Source: Phaeobacter inhibens DSM 16374 (GTDB lineage Bacteria > Pseudomonadota > Alphaproteobacteria > Rhodobacterales > Rhodobacteraceae). Taken from it: DNA of 64,000 nucleotides. The position numbers and the translations under genes are program-made. Below, in pieces: positions 43,174-52,669 of this stretch (position 1 is the stretch's first letter; every line of letters begins with the position of its first letter). The DNA is taken from positions 2,957,009-3,021,008 of the forward strand of contig NZ_KI421498.1 in NCBI RefSeq assembly GCF_000473105.1. The letters are read 5' to 3'. The notes under the pieces are model-generated. The model made no database searches. It was not told the DNA's origin and saw nothing but the letters and a program-made list of their open reading frames with translations.

Positions 43174-43518
43174 ATGGCGACCGTGTCACAAGAGCCAGAC
43201 AAGCAGCGCTTGGCGCAGCTAGAGGCCAAGTTGGCAGAGGCGCGTAAGGCCCAGGAGCCCAAGCCGCGCGTGGATGAACATTATTCGACAGCCAATCAGG
43301 CTTGGCGGATGGTGATTGAGTTGGTGGCCGGTCTGATGATCGGCTTTGGTATCGGATACGGGTTGGACCTTCTGCTTGGGACCATACCGATCTTTCTGGT
43401 GCTGTTCACGATGCTGGGTCTGGCGGCCGGGGTGAAGACAATGCTCCGCAGCGCGCAAGAGATCCAGGAAAAGAAACTGGCCGAAATGGCCGAACAAGAT
43501 GCGCAAGACCGGGACTGA
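43174..43518 (+). CDS. atpI: ATP synthase protein I (AtpI)
   Basis: A 114-residue membrane protein with a charged N-terminal helix (QRLAQLEAKLAEARKAQEPK) and two membrane helices (MVIELVAGLMIGFGIGYGLDLLLG and PIFLVLFTMLGLAAGVKTML). AtpI aids assembly of the c-ring. The start is uncertain: GTG 43168, ATG 43174 and GTG 43183 are in frame; the last has GAGG at a good distance. It heads the atpI-B-E-X-F operon; F1 genes are elsewhere, as usual in this class. Confidence 0.9.
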   Translation: MATVSQEPDKQRLAQLEAKLAEARKAQEPKPRVDEHYSTANQAWRMVIELVAGLMIGFGIGYGLDLLLGTIPIFLVLFTMLGLAAGVKTMLRSAQEIQEKKLAEMAEQDAQDRD

Positions 43519-43545
43519 TCCCCCGGTGACAGGAGAAACGGGACA

Positions 43546-44349
43546 ATGGGCAAACTAATCTTTGGTGCAGCTTTTCTGCTGGTACTTGCGTCTGGGCTGT
43601 TCTTTGCCCCTGCTATTCCGGGCCTTCAGATTCACCCGACTGACCAGTTTCTGGTCAAACCGCTGGGTGGCGCAGCTGAGCTGAACTTCTACACCCCGAC
43701 CAACGTGACCCTGTGGATGGGGTTGGCGATTGTGGCGATCTTCGCACTGATGGTATTGGGGTCTGCAAAACGTGCGATCGTCCCGTCGCGCATCCAGTCA
43801 GTTGCTGAGCTTGCCTACGGTTTCATCTACAAGATGGTCGAAGACGTCACCGGTAAAGACGGTCTGAAGTTCTTCCCCTACATCATGACCCTGTTCATGT
43901 TCATCTTGACGGCGAACATGCTGGGCCTGATCCCAGGCAGCTTCACCACCACCTCGCATTTCGCTGTGACGGCCGTGCTGGCAATGCTGGTGTTCGTGAC
44001 CGTGACCGTGACTGGTTTCGTGCTGCACGGTACCAAGTTCCTGGGTCTGTTCTGGGTTGGCTCTGCGCCGCTGGCGCTTCGCCCGGTGCTCGCGATCATC
44101 GAACTGATTTCCTATTTTGTGCGTCCTGTCAGCCACTGCATTCGTCTTGCAGGTAACGTGATGGCGGGCCACGCGGTTCTGAAGGTTTTCGCAGGTTTTG
44201 CAGGCGCATTGGGCCTGTTCAGCTTCCTGCCGATTTTTGCCATCACCGCGGTCTATGCACTCGAAGTTCTCGTGGCCTTCATTCAGGCATACGTGTTCAC
44301 CATTCTGACCTGCGTGTACCTGAAGGACGCGCTGCACCCGTCGCACTAA
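43546..44349 (+). CDS. atpB: F0 ATP synthase subunit a
   Basis: A 267-residue subunit a with the essential stator arginine in [20 protein letters not shown] and the C-terminal proton channel helix ([23 protein letters not shown]). The residue after the essential RL is Ala-Gly-Asn rather than the more common Phe-Gly-Asn. It has an N-terminal segment that looks like a signal/anchor ([20 protein letters not shown]). AGGAGAAA precedes the ATG. Confidence 0.96.
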   Translation: MGKLIFGAAFLLVLASGLFFAPAIPGLQIHPTDQFLVKPLGGAAELNFYTPTNVTLWMGLAIVAIFALMVLGSAKRAIVPSRIQSVAELAYGFIYKMVEDVTGKDGLKFFPYIMTLFMFILTANMLGLIPGSFTTTSHFAVTAVLAMLVFVTVTVTGFVLHGTKFLGLFWVGSAPLALRPVLAIIELISYFVRPVSHCIRLAGNVMAGHAVLKVFAGFAGALGLFSFLPIFAITAVYALEVLVAFIQAYVFTILTCVYLKDALHPSH

Positions 44350-44406
44350 GACGCGGTCAGGTCCGAACAACAAGATCCTCAACTTCCAATCGTAAGGAGA
44401 TACACA

Positions 44407-44631
44407 ATGGAAGGCGAACTCGCACACATCGGCGCTGGCCTGGCTGGCATGGGTACTGGTATTGCTGCACTGGGTGTTGGCAACGTTGCTGCTAACTTCC
44501 TGGCAGGCGCTCTGCGCAACCCCTCCGCGGCTGCTTCCCAGACCGCAACCCTCTTCATCGGCATCGCATTTGCAGAAGCTCTGGGCATCTTCTCGTTCCT
44601 GGTCGCTCTGCTGCTGATGTTCGCCGTCTAA
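44407..44631 (+). CDS. atpE: F0 ATP synthase subunit c
   Basis: A 74-residue hairpin of two membrane helices: [20 protein letters not shown] with the glycine pattern that packs the ring, a polar loop ([11 protein letters not shown]) that binds F1, and [20 protein letters not shown] with the proton-carrying Glu. AAGGAGAT lies upstream. Confidence 0.97.
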   Translation: MEGELAHIGAGLAGMGTGIAALGVGNVAANFLAGALRNPSAAASQTATLFIGIAFAEALGIFSFLVALLLMFAV

Positions 44632-44717
44632 GACCCTTCGGAACCATTTTCCTTACGGCCGGGCGGTGTGGATGACCGCGCCGCCCGGTGTAACGGCAAG
44701 TTCCCTAGGAGGACGAC

Positions 44718-45263
44718 ATGGCAACTCAGACGCAGGACGCAGGTCACGGTGCCGCAGAGGCCGCCCACGGTTCGGGCGGCATGCCGCAGCTGGACTTTTC
44801 GACCTATGCGAACCAGATCTTCTGGCTCGTGGTCACGCTCGTCGTGATCTATTTCATCCTGTCGCGCATCGCGCTGCCCCGCATTGCGGCAGTGTTGGCC
44901 GAGCGTCAGGGAACCATTACCAACGACCTCGCCGCGGCTGAAGACCTGAAGGCCAAAGCCGTTGAGGCCGAAACCGCTTATAATCAGGCTCTGGCAGATG
45001 CCCGTGCAGAGGCTCAGCGCATTGCTGCTGAAACCCGTGCGGAAATTCAGGCAGATCTGGATGAGGCCATTGCCAAGGCAGACGCACAGATTGCGGCCAA
45101 GGCAGCGGAATCAGAAGCCGTCATCGCCGAGATCAAGGCCGGTGCCATCGCCAGTGTCGAAGCCGTCGCTGTTGATACCGCCGCTGAGATCGTCGCCACC
45201 TTCGGCGGTAAGGCAGACGAAAAAGCCGTCGCAGCTGCGGTTGCCGACCGGATGAAAGGATAA
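44718..45263 (+). CDS. atpX: F0 ATP synthase subunit b'
   Basis: A 181-residue protein with one N-terminal membrane helix ([20 protein letters not shown]) and a long Ala/Glu-rich helix typical of the peripheral stalk. Photosynthetic and other alphaproteobacteria have b and b' as separate genes. AGGAGGACG precedes the ATG. Confidence 0.94.
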   Translation: MATQTQDAGHGAAEAAHGSGGMPQLDFSTYANQIFWLVVTLVVIYFILSRIALPRIAAVLAERQGTITNDLAAAEDLKAKAVEAETAYNQALADARAEAQRIAAETRAEIQADLDEAIAKADAQIAAKAAESEAVIAEIKAGAIASVEAVAVDTAAEIVATFGGKADEKAVAAAVADRMKG

Positions 45264-45267
45264 GAAC

Positions 45268-45828
45268 ATGCGCTCTGTACTGGCTCTTGCTCTGACCTTT
45301 GGTGCCGCAAGCCCCGCATTTGCGGCGTCCGGCCCATTCCTGTCGATGAGCAACACTGACTTTGTCGTGACGCTCGCATTCCTGCTGTTCGTCGGCATCC
45401 TGCTTTATGCGAAAGTACCGGGTCTGCTGGGTGGCCAGCTGGATGCCCGTGCGGAAGGCATCAAAAAGGACCTCGAAGAGGCCCGTGCCCTGCGTGAAGA
45501 AGCTCAGACCATTCTGGCATCTTACGAACGCAAGCAGCAGGAAGTTCAGGCGCAGGCCGATCGGATCGTTGCTTCGGCGCGTGAAGATGCTGCAAAAGCA
45601 GCTGACCAAGCCAAGGCCGATCTGGAAATCTCGATTGCGCGTCGCATGACCGTTGCCGAGGAACAGATCACAGCGGCGCAGGACACCGCTGTGAAAGAAG
45701 TACGCGATCAGGCGATCACCGTTGCAATTGCAGCGGCGGACGCGGTGATCTCGAAACAGATGACAGCGACCGAAGCCAACAAGCTGATTGACGCTGCTAT
45801 CGCTGACGTGGACGCCAAGCTGCACTAA
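45268..45828 (+). CDS. atpF: F0 ATP synthase subunit b
   Basis: A 186-residue stalk subunit: a signal-like N-terminus (SVLALALTFGAASPAFAA), a membrane helix (FVVTLAFLLFVGILLYAKVP), then a long charged helix (ARALREEAQTILASYERKQQE). It pairs with b'. The gene follows atpX by 4 bp and ends 24 bp before an intrinsic terminator. Confidence 0.95.
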   Translation: MRSVLALALTFGAASPAFAASGPFLSMSNTDFVVTLAFLLFVGILLYAKVPGLLGGQLDARAEGIKKDLEEARALREEAQTILASYERKQQEVQAQADRIVASAREDAAKAADQAKADLEISIARRMTVAEEQITAAQDTAVKEVRDQAITVAIAAADAVISKQMTATEANKLIDAAIADVDAKLH

Positions 45829-45851
45829 GTCGCTCTTGCATCGACGCGTTT

Positions 45852-45882
45852 AAAAAACCCGGCCCAAGTGGCCGGGTTTTTT
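45852..45882 (+). terminator. Intrinsic terminator of the atp operon
   Basis: AACCCGGCC / GGCCGGGTT forms a GC-rich stem with a 5-nt loop followed by TTTTTT. Confidence 0.92.
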
Positions 45883-46016
45883 GTGTCAAACGCGTTGTAT
45901 GCGATGTCTACGCGGGTTCTTAGTTACCTAAATAGTGGAATGGGCGCGGGCAGAGCGATAGAAGGGGCGCAAGTCCCGGCCTGTTGGTGGGCTTTCGGTT
46001 ACCAGAGGAGTCACAG

Positions 46017-46766
46017 ATGCGCGCCCATCCCACGGCCATTGTCAGCCCCAAGGCCAAGATCCACCCGAGCGTAGAAATCGGCCCTTTCTCGATCATTCAT
46101 GGCAATGTTGAGATTGGCGAGGGAACAAGCGTCGGCAGCAATTGTGAGCTGGGCGTCGCAACCCGTCTGGGGGATGGCTCTGCGCTGCGCATCGGGGAGA
46201 GGGCGACAATCCGATCCCATAGCGTTTTCTACGAAAGCTCAAGCTTCGGCGATGGTCTGGTGACCGGGCATCGGGTCACAGTGCGTGAACTCACGCAGGC
46301 TGGGCGCGGTTTCCAGATCGGCACATTGAGCGATATCCAGGGTCATTGCACTGTTGGCGACTTCGTGCGGTTGCACAGCAATGTACACATTGGGCAAAAG
46401 AGTGTCGTGGAAGACTACGTTTGGATTTTTCCCTATGTGGTGCTGACCAATGACCCGCATCCGCCAAGCGAGGTATTGCTGGGCGCGCGGATCAAATCAT
46501 TTGCTGTGATTGCCACAATGACCACCGTTCTGCCGGGGGTCACTGTCGGGGAAGGGGCACTGGTCGGGGCATGCAGCGCCGTCACCAAAGACGTCGCAGA
46601 TCATCGAATTGCGGTTGGTAATCCGGCTATTGACCGGGGAGATGCCAATCGAGTCCGCCTGAAAGATGGCACCGACCGGGCGGCCTACCCCTGGAAGTCT
46701 CATTTTCACCGAGGATATCCCGAGGCTGTTGTCGCCGAGTGGATGGCGTCATTGCCCAAATCGTGA
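46017..46766 (+). CDS. Hexapeptide-repeat acyltransferase (left-handed beta helix)
   Basis: A 249-residue protein built of hexapeptide repeats (AIVSPKAKIHPSVEIGPFSI, NVEIGEGTSVGSNCELGV, and later GVTVGEGALVGACSAVTKDV). DFVRLHSNVHIGQKSVVEDYVW and VLTNDPHPPSE recall sugar N/O-acetyltransferases acting on surface polysaccharide nucleotide sugars, though an LpxA-type role is not excluded. GAGGAG precedes ATG 46017. It stands alone, so the substrate is not clear from context. Confidence 0.82.
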   Translation: MRAHPTAIVSPKAKIHPSVEIGPFSIIHGNVEIGEGTSVGSNCELGVATRLGDGSALRIGERATIRSHSVFYESSSFGDGLVTGHRVTVRELTQAGRGFQIGTLSDIQGHCTVGDFVRLHSNVHIGQKSVVEDYVWIFPYVVLTNDPHPPSEVLLGARIKSFAVIATMTTVLPGVTVGEGALVGACSAVTKDVADHRIAVGNPAIDRGDANRVRLKDGTDRAAYPWKSHFHRGYPEAVVAEWMASLPKS

Positions 46767-46802
46767 TGAGATCACAGTCCATCTAAGCTAGCGGATGGGT
46801 GC

Positions 46803-47573
46803 TCAGGTCTTGCCGGTTTCATGCTGCAGACGTTGCTTGGCCACTTCAGCATTGCGCAGGGCGCGCTGATGGTCGGTGAGGGCCTGCTTCACATAGTCCA
46901 GATGGGTTTCAACAGCGGCACGCGCTGCCGAAGGGTCGCGGGCCTGCAGCGCGGCGTTGATCGCGCTGTGCTGAGCCAGCAGGGCGTCGCGTGTGGTGTG
47001 CTGCTGAAACATGACGCGACGATTATAAAAAACACCTTCGCGCAACAGCTCAAACATTGAGCGCATCATATGCAGCATGACCACATTGTGGCTCGCATCC
47101 ATGATTGCAGAATGGAACTGGGCATCCAGCGCTGCGGCCTCTTCTGACGTGGCAGGATCACCGGCCTGCTCCATCTTCTCGAAAATCGTCTGAATCACTT
47201 CGAGATCATAGTCGGATCCGTATTTGGCAGCGCGCTCGGCGGCTAGCCCTTCCATATCTCTGCGAAAGCTGAGGTAGTCGAAAACCGCCTCATCATGGCT
47301 TGCAAACAACTGCACCAAGGCCGGTGAAAACGCGGAGCCAAGCACATCGGCGACAAACACTCCTGCGCCAGCCCGCGAGACCAGCAGGCCGCGGTCCTGC
47401 AATTCGGCCAGCGCATCCCGCAAGGAGGGTCGTGAAACGCCCAGACGCTCCGCCAACTCCCGCTCGGCAGGGAGCCGTTCACCGGGGGTGAGGATTCCGC
47501 GCAGGATGAACTGCTCGATCTGGCGCACCACAGACGCAGAGAGTTTTTCGGGCTGTACTTTTTGAAAGGGCAT
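46803..47573 (-). CDS. GntR/FadR-family regulator (FCD domain)
   Basis: A 256-residue regulator: N-terminal winged helix (ILTPGERLPAERELAERLGVSRPSLRDALAELQDRGLLV) and an FCD effector domain with putative metal ligands (LDAQFHSAIMDAS, AQHSAINAAL, VETHLDYV). It resembles lactate/pyruvate-responsive members but no effector can be fixed. The start is the ATG at 47573 (MPFQKV); an upstream frame start lacks similarity. Confidence 0.86.
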   Translation of the reverse strand: MPFQKVQPEKLSASVVRQIEQFILRGILTPGERLPAERELAERLGVSRPSLRDALAELQDRGLLVSRAGAGVFVADVLGSAFSPALVQLFASHDEAVFDYLSFRRDMEGLAAERAAKYGSDYDLEVIQTIFEKMEQAGDPATSEEAAALDAQFHSAIMDASHNVVMLHMMRSMFELLREGVFYNRRVMFQQHTTRDALLAQHSAINAALQARDPSAARAAVETHLDYVKQALTDHQRALRNAEVAKQRLQHETGKT

Positions 47574-47731
47574 GCTGTCAGTCTTTTGGATGCGCGATTG
47601 GTCAAAACATATGACCACGGGGCCAAGGCCATCGCAAGAGGATGTGCGCCCAATCAGCAGACAGCGCGCCTATTCCATGCTAGGTCGAAGGAACGAGCGA
47701 AGACCCAGTCTCATTCGGCGCAGGGATACAG

Positions 47732-48070
47732 ATGCGTGATTTTATCAGGCGAGCGGTTCCATTCCGCTCTATTTTTATGTTCCTTCTTGCTGTTCCGCTT
47801 GCAGCCTGCGATACGGCAAGCCCGCATTTCCGTGGTCAAGCGGTGCAGCGGATCACGGTGGAGGGCAGCGTATTTGAGGTGCGCCTGCGCGGGTCGCTCG
47901 CGGAGGCGGTGCGTGTCAATTCGCAATATGCGCCGCGCCTTGGCCCAATCAGGAAACGCGCGCAGCGCGCTATGGAATTGGCAAGCGGTTGTCCGGTGCG
48001 CGATGTCTTGGGCGATCAGGCTGTCCTCGTCGGGCGGTTGAACTGCGGGAGCGGCGAAGCCGCGAAATAA
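47732..48070 (+). CDS. Small lipoprotein, function unknown
   Basis: A 112-residue protein with a lipoprotein signal peptide ending LAVPLAACD, so Cys26 is the likely lipidated residue. The mature part has a conserved-looking core (TVEGSVFEVRLRGSLAEAVRVN and ASGCPVRDVLGDQAVLVGRLNC) with two cysteines that could form a disulphide. It lies divergent from the GntR gene and 124 bp before smc. I do not recognise a family. Confidence 0.72.
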   Translation: MRDFIRRAVPFRSIFMFLLAVPLAACDTASPHFRGQAVQRITVEGSVFEVRLRGSLAEAVRVNSQYAPRLGPIRKRAQRAMELASGCPVRDVLGDQAVLVGRLNCGSGEAAK

Positions 48071-48074
48071 CGAG

Positions 48075-48083
48075 TTATCCACA
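48075..48083 (+). promoter_or_regulatory. Perfect DnaA box upstream of smc
   Basis: TTATCCACA matches the DnaA-box consensus exactly. It is a single box in the 124-bp lipoprotein-smc gap; a TTGACA follows at 48136-48141. DnaA-dependent control of smc is possible, but a single 9-mer can occur by chance. Confidence 0.4.
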
Positions 48084-48194
48084 ATATATGGTGGCGATAT
48101 GACGCTGACTCGGCGGATTTGGGGGGGCAGCCACATTGACAGTGGTGTAACAAACCCATGACACTTACATCCCAATGAATCACAGGATATCGGC

Positions 48195-51100
48195 TTGCGC
48201 TTCTCGAAACTCAGACTGAACGGCTTCAAGAGCTTTGTGGACCCAACGGATCTGCTGATCGCGGATGGCCTGACAGGGGTTGTTGGCCCAAATGGCTGTG
48301 GCAAGTCCAACCTTCTTGAGGCGCTGCGCTGGGTGATGGGCGAAAATCGCCCAAAGGCGATGCGTGGCGGCGGCATGGAGGACGTGATCTTCGCTGGCAC
48401 CAGCTCCAGGCCAGCCCGTAATTTTGCCGAGGTCAGCCTGCAGATCGACAATAGTGAGCGGCTGGCCCCATCTGGTTTCAATGAGAGCGACAATCTTGAA
48501 ATCCTGCGCCGTATCACCCGCGATGTCGGCAGCGCCTACAAAACCAACGGTAAGGACGTGCGCGCGCGCGATGTACAGATGCTGTTTGCCGATGCCTCAA
48601 CTGGTGCGCATTCTCCAGCTTTGGTTCGGCAGGGGCAAATTGCCGAGTTGATTAATGCCAAGCCGAAAGCACGGCGGCGTATTCTGGAAGAGGCGGCAGG
48701 TATCTCTGGCCTGTACCAGCGGCGGCACGAGGCCGAGCTGAAGCTGAAGAACACCGAACAGAACCTGTTGCGCGTCGATGATGTGATTGAACAGCTCGCG
48801 GCACAACTCTCGCAGCTGGCCCGTCAGGCACGCCATGCACAGCGGTATCGCGATATCGGTGAACAGCTGCGCCGGGCCGAGGGCATGTTGCTCTACCGTC
48901 GATGGCGGGAGGCGGATGACGCGCGGCTGGAAGCTGAAGATATCCTTCGGACCCGCGAGACACAGGCGGCCAAAGCAGAGGCGTTGGCCCGTGTTGCCGA
49001 TGGCAAGCGGCTGGAGGCTGAGAGTGCGCTGCCGCCCCTGCGCGAGGAAGAGGCAATTGCCGCCGCCGTCCTGCAACGACTGTTTGTCCAGCGCGACGCG
49101 TTGAGTGATCAGGAGGCGCAGGCGCGCCAGACCATCGAAACGCTGACCAACCGCGTGGCACAGTTGGGCCGCGACATTGAGCGCGAAAGCGGGCTGAACC
49201 GAGATGCCGGCGAAACGATTGAACGGCTGGACTGGGAACAGCGTGAGTTGGCGCGGGCTGCTATCGGTCACGATGATCGCATGGCTGAGGCCGCAGAGCG
49301 TTCGCGAGAAGCGGGATCGGTGCTTCAGGCCCGCGAGGAACATCTGACGAGCCTGACAGAAGATGTCGCGCGGCTTGCGGCACGTCATCAATCAGCGCAG
49401 CGTCAGGTCGAAGATTGCCGCCGTGCTTTGCTCCGTGCCGAGGAGGAAGGGGGGGCTTCCCGCGACGCGATGGTTGAGGCTGGCGATACGCTGGCCCAGG
49501 CAGAGGCAGCGTTTGAGGCGGCGATTGAGGCTGAAGAGGAAGCGCGCGCCGCGGCTGAACTCGCCGATGAGGCGCTCGCCGCGGCAGATGAAGCGCGCAA
49601 CGATACCCAATCGCGTGAGGCCGAGGCCCGTGCGCGCCGCTCCGAAGCGGAGGGCGAATTGGGTGCACTGCGGGCGGAGGTGACAGCGCTTGCGAAGCTC
49701 GTGGAACGCGATACCGCCGAGGGTGGCCATGTTCTGGACGAGATGCGCGTCGCAGCGGGATATGAGAAGGCGCTTGGTGCTGCTCTTGCCGATGACCTGC
49801 GCGCCCCTCTGGCGGAGGTTGATGGCCCTAGCGGTTGGGTCACCTTGCCGCCATATGACGGCGATGCGCCGCTGCCAGCGGGTGCGGTACCGCTCTCCCT
49901 GCATGTCAGTAGCCCCGATGCGCTGCATCGTCGGATTTCTCAGGTTGGTCTCGTCGATGCTGATGCCGCGCGTGACCTGCATTCGCGGTTGATGCCTGGG
50001 CAGCGTCTGGTCACCCTTGAAGGGGATTTGTGGCGCTGGGATGGGTTCCGGGCCTGGGCTGAGGATGCGCCAAGCGCGGCTGCGTTGCGGCTGGAGCAAA
50101 TGAACCGCCTTGAAGTGCTGAAACAGGACATGGAGCACGTGGGCGCGCGTGCAGATGGAGCTAAGGCTGCGCATGAAGTTCTTATGCGCAAGCTGGCAGA
50201 GGTTACCACCGCAGATCAGACCGCGCGTCAGGCGCGCCGGGTTGCTGATCAACGCGTTGCGGATGCGGCGCGCGCGCTGAGCCGGGCTGAAAGTCATCGC
50301 AATCTGTCCGAAGGCAAGCTGGAAACCCTCAGCATCGCGGTTGCCCGGCACGATGAGGATGCTGCCGCTGCGCAGGCACATCTGACGGAAGCGGAAGCCG
50401 CTGTCGAAGGATTGGAGGATCTCGCTGAGGCGCGTGCCAAGGTCGAGGATATAAAACAGGCGGTGGAAGCTGCACGGATCACGATGCTGACCCATCGGTC
50501 GACCCAGGATGAGCTGCGGCGTGAAGGAGAGGCCCGCACTGCGCGTGGGCAGCAGGTCACCAAGGATCTCTCGGGGTGGCGTCACCGGCTGGAGAGTGCG
50601 GACAGGCGGATCGCTGAGCTGACAGAGCGCCGTGCCGCGACCGAGGAAGAGCTGCAAGAGGCACATCAGGTCCCTGCCGAAATTGCGGAGACCCACGAGG
50701 AACTAAACCTTGCCATTGAAGAAGCTGAAGCGCGTAAGGCAGTTGCCTCCGATGCGCTGATTGGTGCTGAAACTGTTCTGCGCGACGCCGTTCAAAACGA
50801 ACGTGAATGCGCGCGACTGGCCTCTGAAGCGCGTGAAGCACGGGCCCGGTCTGAGGCGCGTTGCGACGCAGCCCGCGAAGCCGTAGGTCATGCCGAAGCG
50901 CGTATTCGCGAAGAACAACAGACAGTGCCTGACGCTCTGTTGGCCAGCCTTGATGCGACGCCTGAAGACATGCCGAACGCGGAGGAACTGGAAGCAGAGG
51001 TCAACCGTCACAAGCGCCAGCGCGACGCGCTGGGAGCGGTCAACCTGCGCGCAGAAGAAGACGCGCGCACGGTTCAGGATGAGCATGATCAATTGGTGCG

Positions 51101-51650
51101 CGAGAAGGCTGATCTGGAAGAAGCCGTCAAGACGCTGCGGTCGGGCATCGCCAGCCTCAACCGCGAGGGTCGCGAACGGTTGCTGACCGCGTTTGAGGAG
51201 GTGAATGCGAGCTTTACCATGCTGTTCACTCATCTCTTCGGCGGCGGGGAGGCCAATCTTGTCATGGTCGAAAGTGATGATCCGTTGGATGCCGGGCTTG
51301 AGATCATGTGTCAGCCGCCGGGCAAGAAACTCTCGACGTTGTCACTGCTGTCTGGGGGCGAACAGACATTGACCGCAATGGCCCTGATCTTTGCGGTGTT
51401 TCTGTCGAACCCGGCCCCGATCTGTGTGCTGGATGAGGTGGATGCGCCGCTGGATGATGCCAATGTCACCCGTTTCTGCGATTTGCTGGACGAGATGTGC
51501 CGCCAGACCGACACGCGCTTTCTGATTATCACGCACCACGCGGTGACGATGGCGCGGATGGATCGGCTGTTCGGGGTTACCATGCAGGAAAAAGGCGTCA
51601 GTCAACTGGTGTCTGTGGATCTCAAGAAAGCTGAGGCGTTGGTCGCCTGA
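48195..51650 (+). CDS. smc: Chromosome condensation protein SMC
   Basis: A 1151-residue SMC ATPase: N-terminal Walker A (VVGPNGCGKSNLLEALRWVMGE), a coiled coil, a hinge near residues 510-640 (AAGYEKALGAALADDLRAPL), a second coiled coil, and the C-terminal signature (STLSLLSGGEQTLTAMAL) with Walker B (ICVLDEVDAPLDDANV). It organises and segregates the chromosome with ScpAB. The start is TTG at 48195 with AGGA 7 nt upstream; the protein begins MRFSKLRLNGFKSF as in its family. Confidence 0.97.
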   Translation: MRFSKLRLNGFKSFVDPTDLLIADGLTGVVGPNGCGKSNLLEALRWVMGENRPKAMRGGGMEDVIFAGTSSRPARNFAEVSLQIDNSERLAPSGFNESDNLEILRRITRDVGSAYKTNGKDVRARDVQMLFADASTGAHSPALVRQGQIAELINAKPKARRRILEEAAGISGLYQRRHEAELKLKNTEQNLLRVDDVIEQLAAQLSQLARQARHAQRYRDIGEQLRRAEGMLLYRRWREADDARLEAEDILRTRETQAAKAEALARVADGKRLEAESALPPLREEEAIAAAVLQRLFVQRDALSDQEAQARQTIETLTNRVAQLGRDIERESGLNRDAGETIERLDWEQRELARAAIGHDDRMAEAAERSREAGSVLQAREEHLTSLTEDVARLAARHQSAQRQVEDCRRALLRAEEEGGASRDAMVEAGDTLAQAEAAFEAAIEAEEEARAAAELADEALAAADEARNDTQSREAEARARRSEAEGELGALRAEVTALAKLVERDTAEGGHVLDEMRVAAGYEKALGAALADDLRAPLAEVDGPSGWVTLPPYDGDAPLPAGAVPLSLHVSSPDALHRRISQVGLVDADAARDLHSRLMPGQRLVTLEGDLWRWDGFRAWAEDAPSAAALRLEQMNRLEVLKQDMEHVGARADGAKAAHEVLMRKLAEVTTADQTARQARRVADQRVADAARALSRAESHRNLSEGKLETLSIAVARHDEDAAAAQAHLTEAEAAVEGLEDLAEARAKVEDIKQAVEAARITMLTHRSTQDELRREGEARTARGQQVTKDLSGWRHRLESADRRIAELTERRAATEEELQEAHQVPAEIAETHEELNLAIEEAEARKAVASDALIGAETVLRDAVQNERECARLASEAREARARSEARCDAAREAVGHAEARIREEQQTVPDALLASLDATPEDMPNAEELEAEVNRHKRQRDALGAVNLRAEEDARTVQDEHDQLVREKADLEEAVKTLRSGIASLNREGRERLLTAFEEVNASFTMLFTHLFGGGEANLVMVESDDPLDAGLEIMCQPPGKKLSTLSLLSGGEQTLTAMALIFAVFLSNPAPICVLDEVDAPLDDANVTRFCDLLDEMCRQTDTRFLIITHHAVTMARMDRLFGVTMQEKGVSQLVSVDLKKAEALVA

Positions 51651-51708
51651 CCCCTTGTTCCAACGCGGTGCAGGTTTTATCCTCGGCGGGCCAATGACAG
51701 GATTTACA

Positions 51709-52176
51709 ATGAAATTTCTTTCTCTACTGACTGCCGCTGCCCTGTTCGTCCTGCCGGGCCTTGGGCATGCTGAAAACATTCTGGCCAAGGATGCGACCAC
51801 GCTTGCGCGTTTCTTTGAAACTGAAGGTGTTGAATTCGAGGTCACGACCGACGATGTCGGAGACCCGAAGCTGAAAGTCGACTACTACGGCAATGATTTT
51901 TCGATCTACTTCTATGGTTGCGAAAACAATAAGAACTGTGATGCGATCCAGTTCTTCTCCGGCTACCAGACAGATGGTGGCGTCCGTGTGGTCAAGATCA
52001 ATGAATGGAACACCGAAAACCGGTTTGGTCGGGCCTATATTTCCGACGAAGGGGCCGCTCGGGTGGAACTGGATGTGTATCTGGGGGACACCGGCATGAA
52101 CCCCGATGATTTTGCCGAGCTGCTCGGCTACTGGTCACGGATCGTTCAGGAATTCGAAGAATTCATCAACTGGTGA
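51709..52176 (+). CDS. Secreted YbjN-domain protein
   Basis: A 155-residue protein with a signal peptide (FLSLLTAAALFVLPGLGHA) and a YbjN-like domain, a fold related to type III chaperones (TLARFFETEGVEFEVTTDD, KINEWNTENRFGRAYISDEG, ending WSRIVQEFEEFINW). YbjN proteins in the periplasm have no settled function. The ATG at 51709 has AGGA upstream; an ATG at 51694 is alternative. Confidence 0.82.
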   Translation: MKFLSLLTAAALFVLPGLGHAENILAKDATTLARFFETEGVEFEVTTDDVGDPKLKVDYYGNDFSIYFYGCENNKNCDAIQFFSGYQTDGGVRVVKINEWNTENRFGRAYISDEGAARVELDVYLGDTGMNPDDFAELLGYWSRIVQEFEEFINW

Positions 52177-52239
52177 TCACATCTGCCCTGTCACTGAAAT
52201 GTGAGACGGGGCCGGGGAAAATACCGCTAAGCTGGCAGC

Positions 52240-52629
52240 ATGAAACATCTCATGCTGCTGGCTTTTTTTGTGCTTATCGGATCGTTTCCGGTGCCAAGCG
52301 ACGTACTGGCGCAAGATGGCGCTATGTGGGTGGATGATCAGCCCTATGATGAAGAGGCGCTTGCGGCGTTGCCGGGGCAGTCCTTTGTTTTTTATGATGA
52401 TGGTGAGGCACTATTCGGGGACGACGGAGCCTATTCCTACACCTATTCAGCTGCAAACGGCGGTGGCACTGCATGGGGAAACTACCGTGTTGCCCAAGAT
52501 GGTCGGGTATGTGTGACTTTCGTCAACGGCATGTCCCGTTGCGATCAATATGTGACCAACCGGGATCGTACTGTGGTCATTACCTCAGGCGGGCAAAGGT
52601 TTCCGGTACGATTATCGCATCTCCCCTGA
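52240..52629 (+). CDS. Secreted small protein, function unknown
   Basis: A 129-residue protein with a signal peptide (LMLLAFFVLIGSFPVPSDVLA, cleaved before QDG). The mature part is acidic, rich in Asp/Tyr/Gly, with the repeat-like segment AYSYTYSAANGGGTAWGNYRV and two cysteines (RVCVTF, RCDQY) that could pair. No family recognised. Confidence 0.65.
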   Translation: MKHLMLLAFFVLIGSFPVPSDVLAQDGAMWVDDQPYDEEALAALPGQSFVFYDDGEALFGDDGAYSYTYSAANGGGTAWGNYRVAQDGRVCVTFVNGMSRCDQYVTNRDRTVVITSGGQRFPVRLSHLP

Positions 52630-52669
52630 GACGCGGCGCGGCGCCCCGGGGGCGATCTGCCAAAACAGG

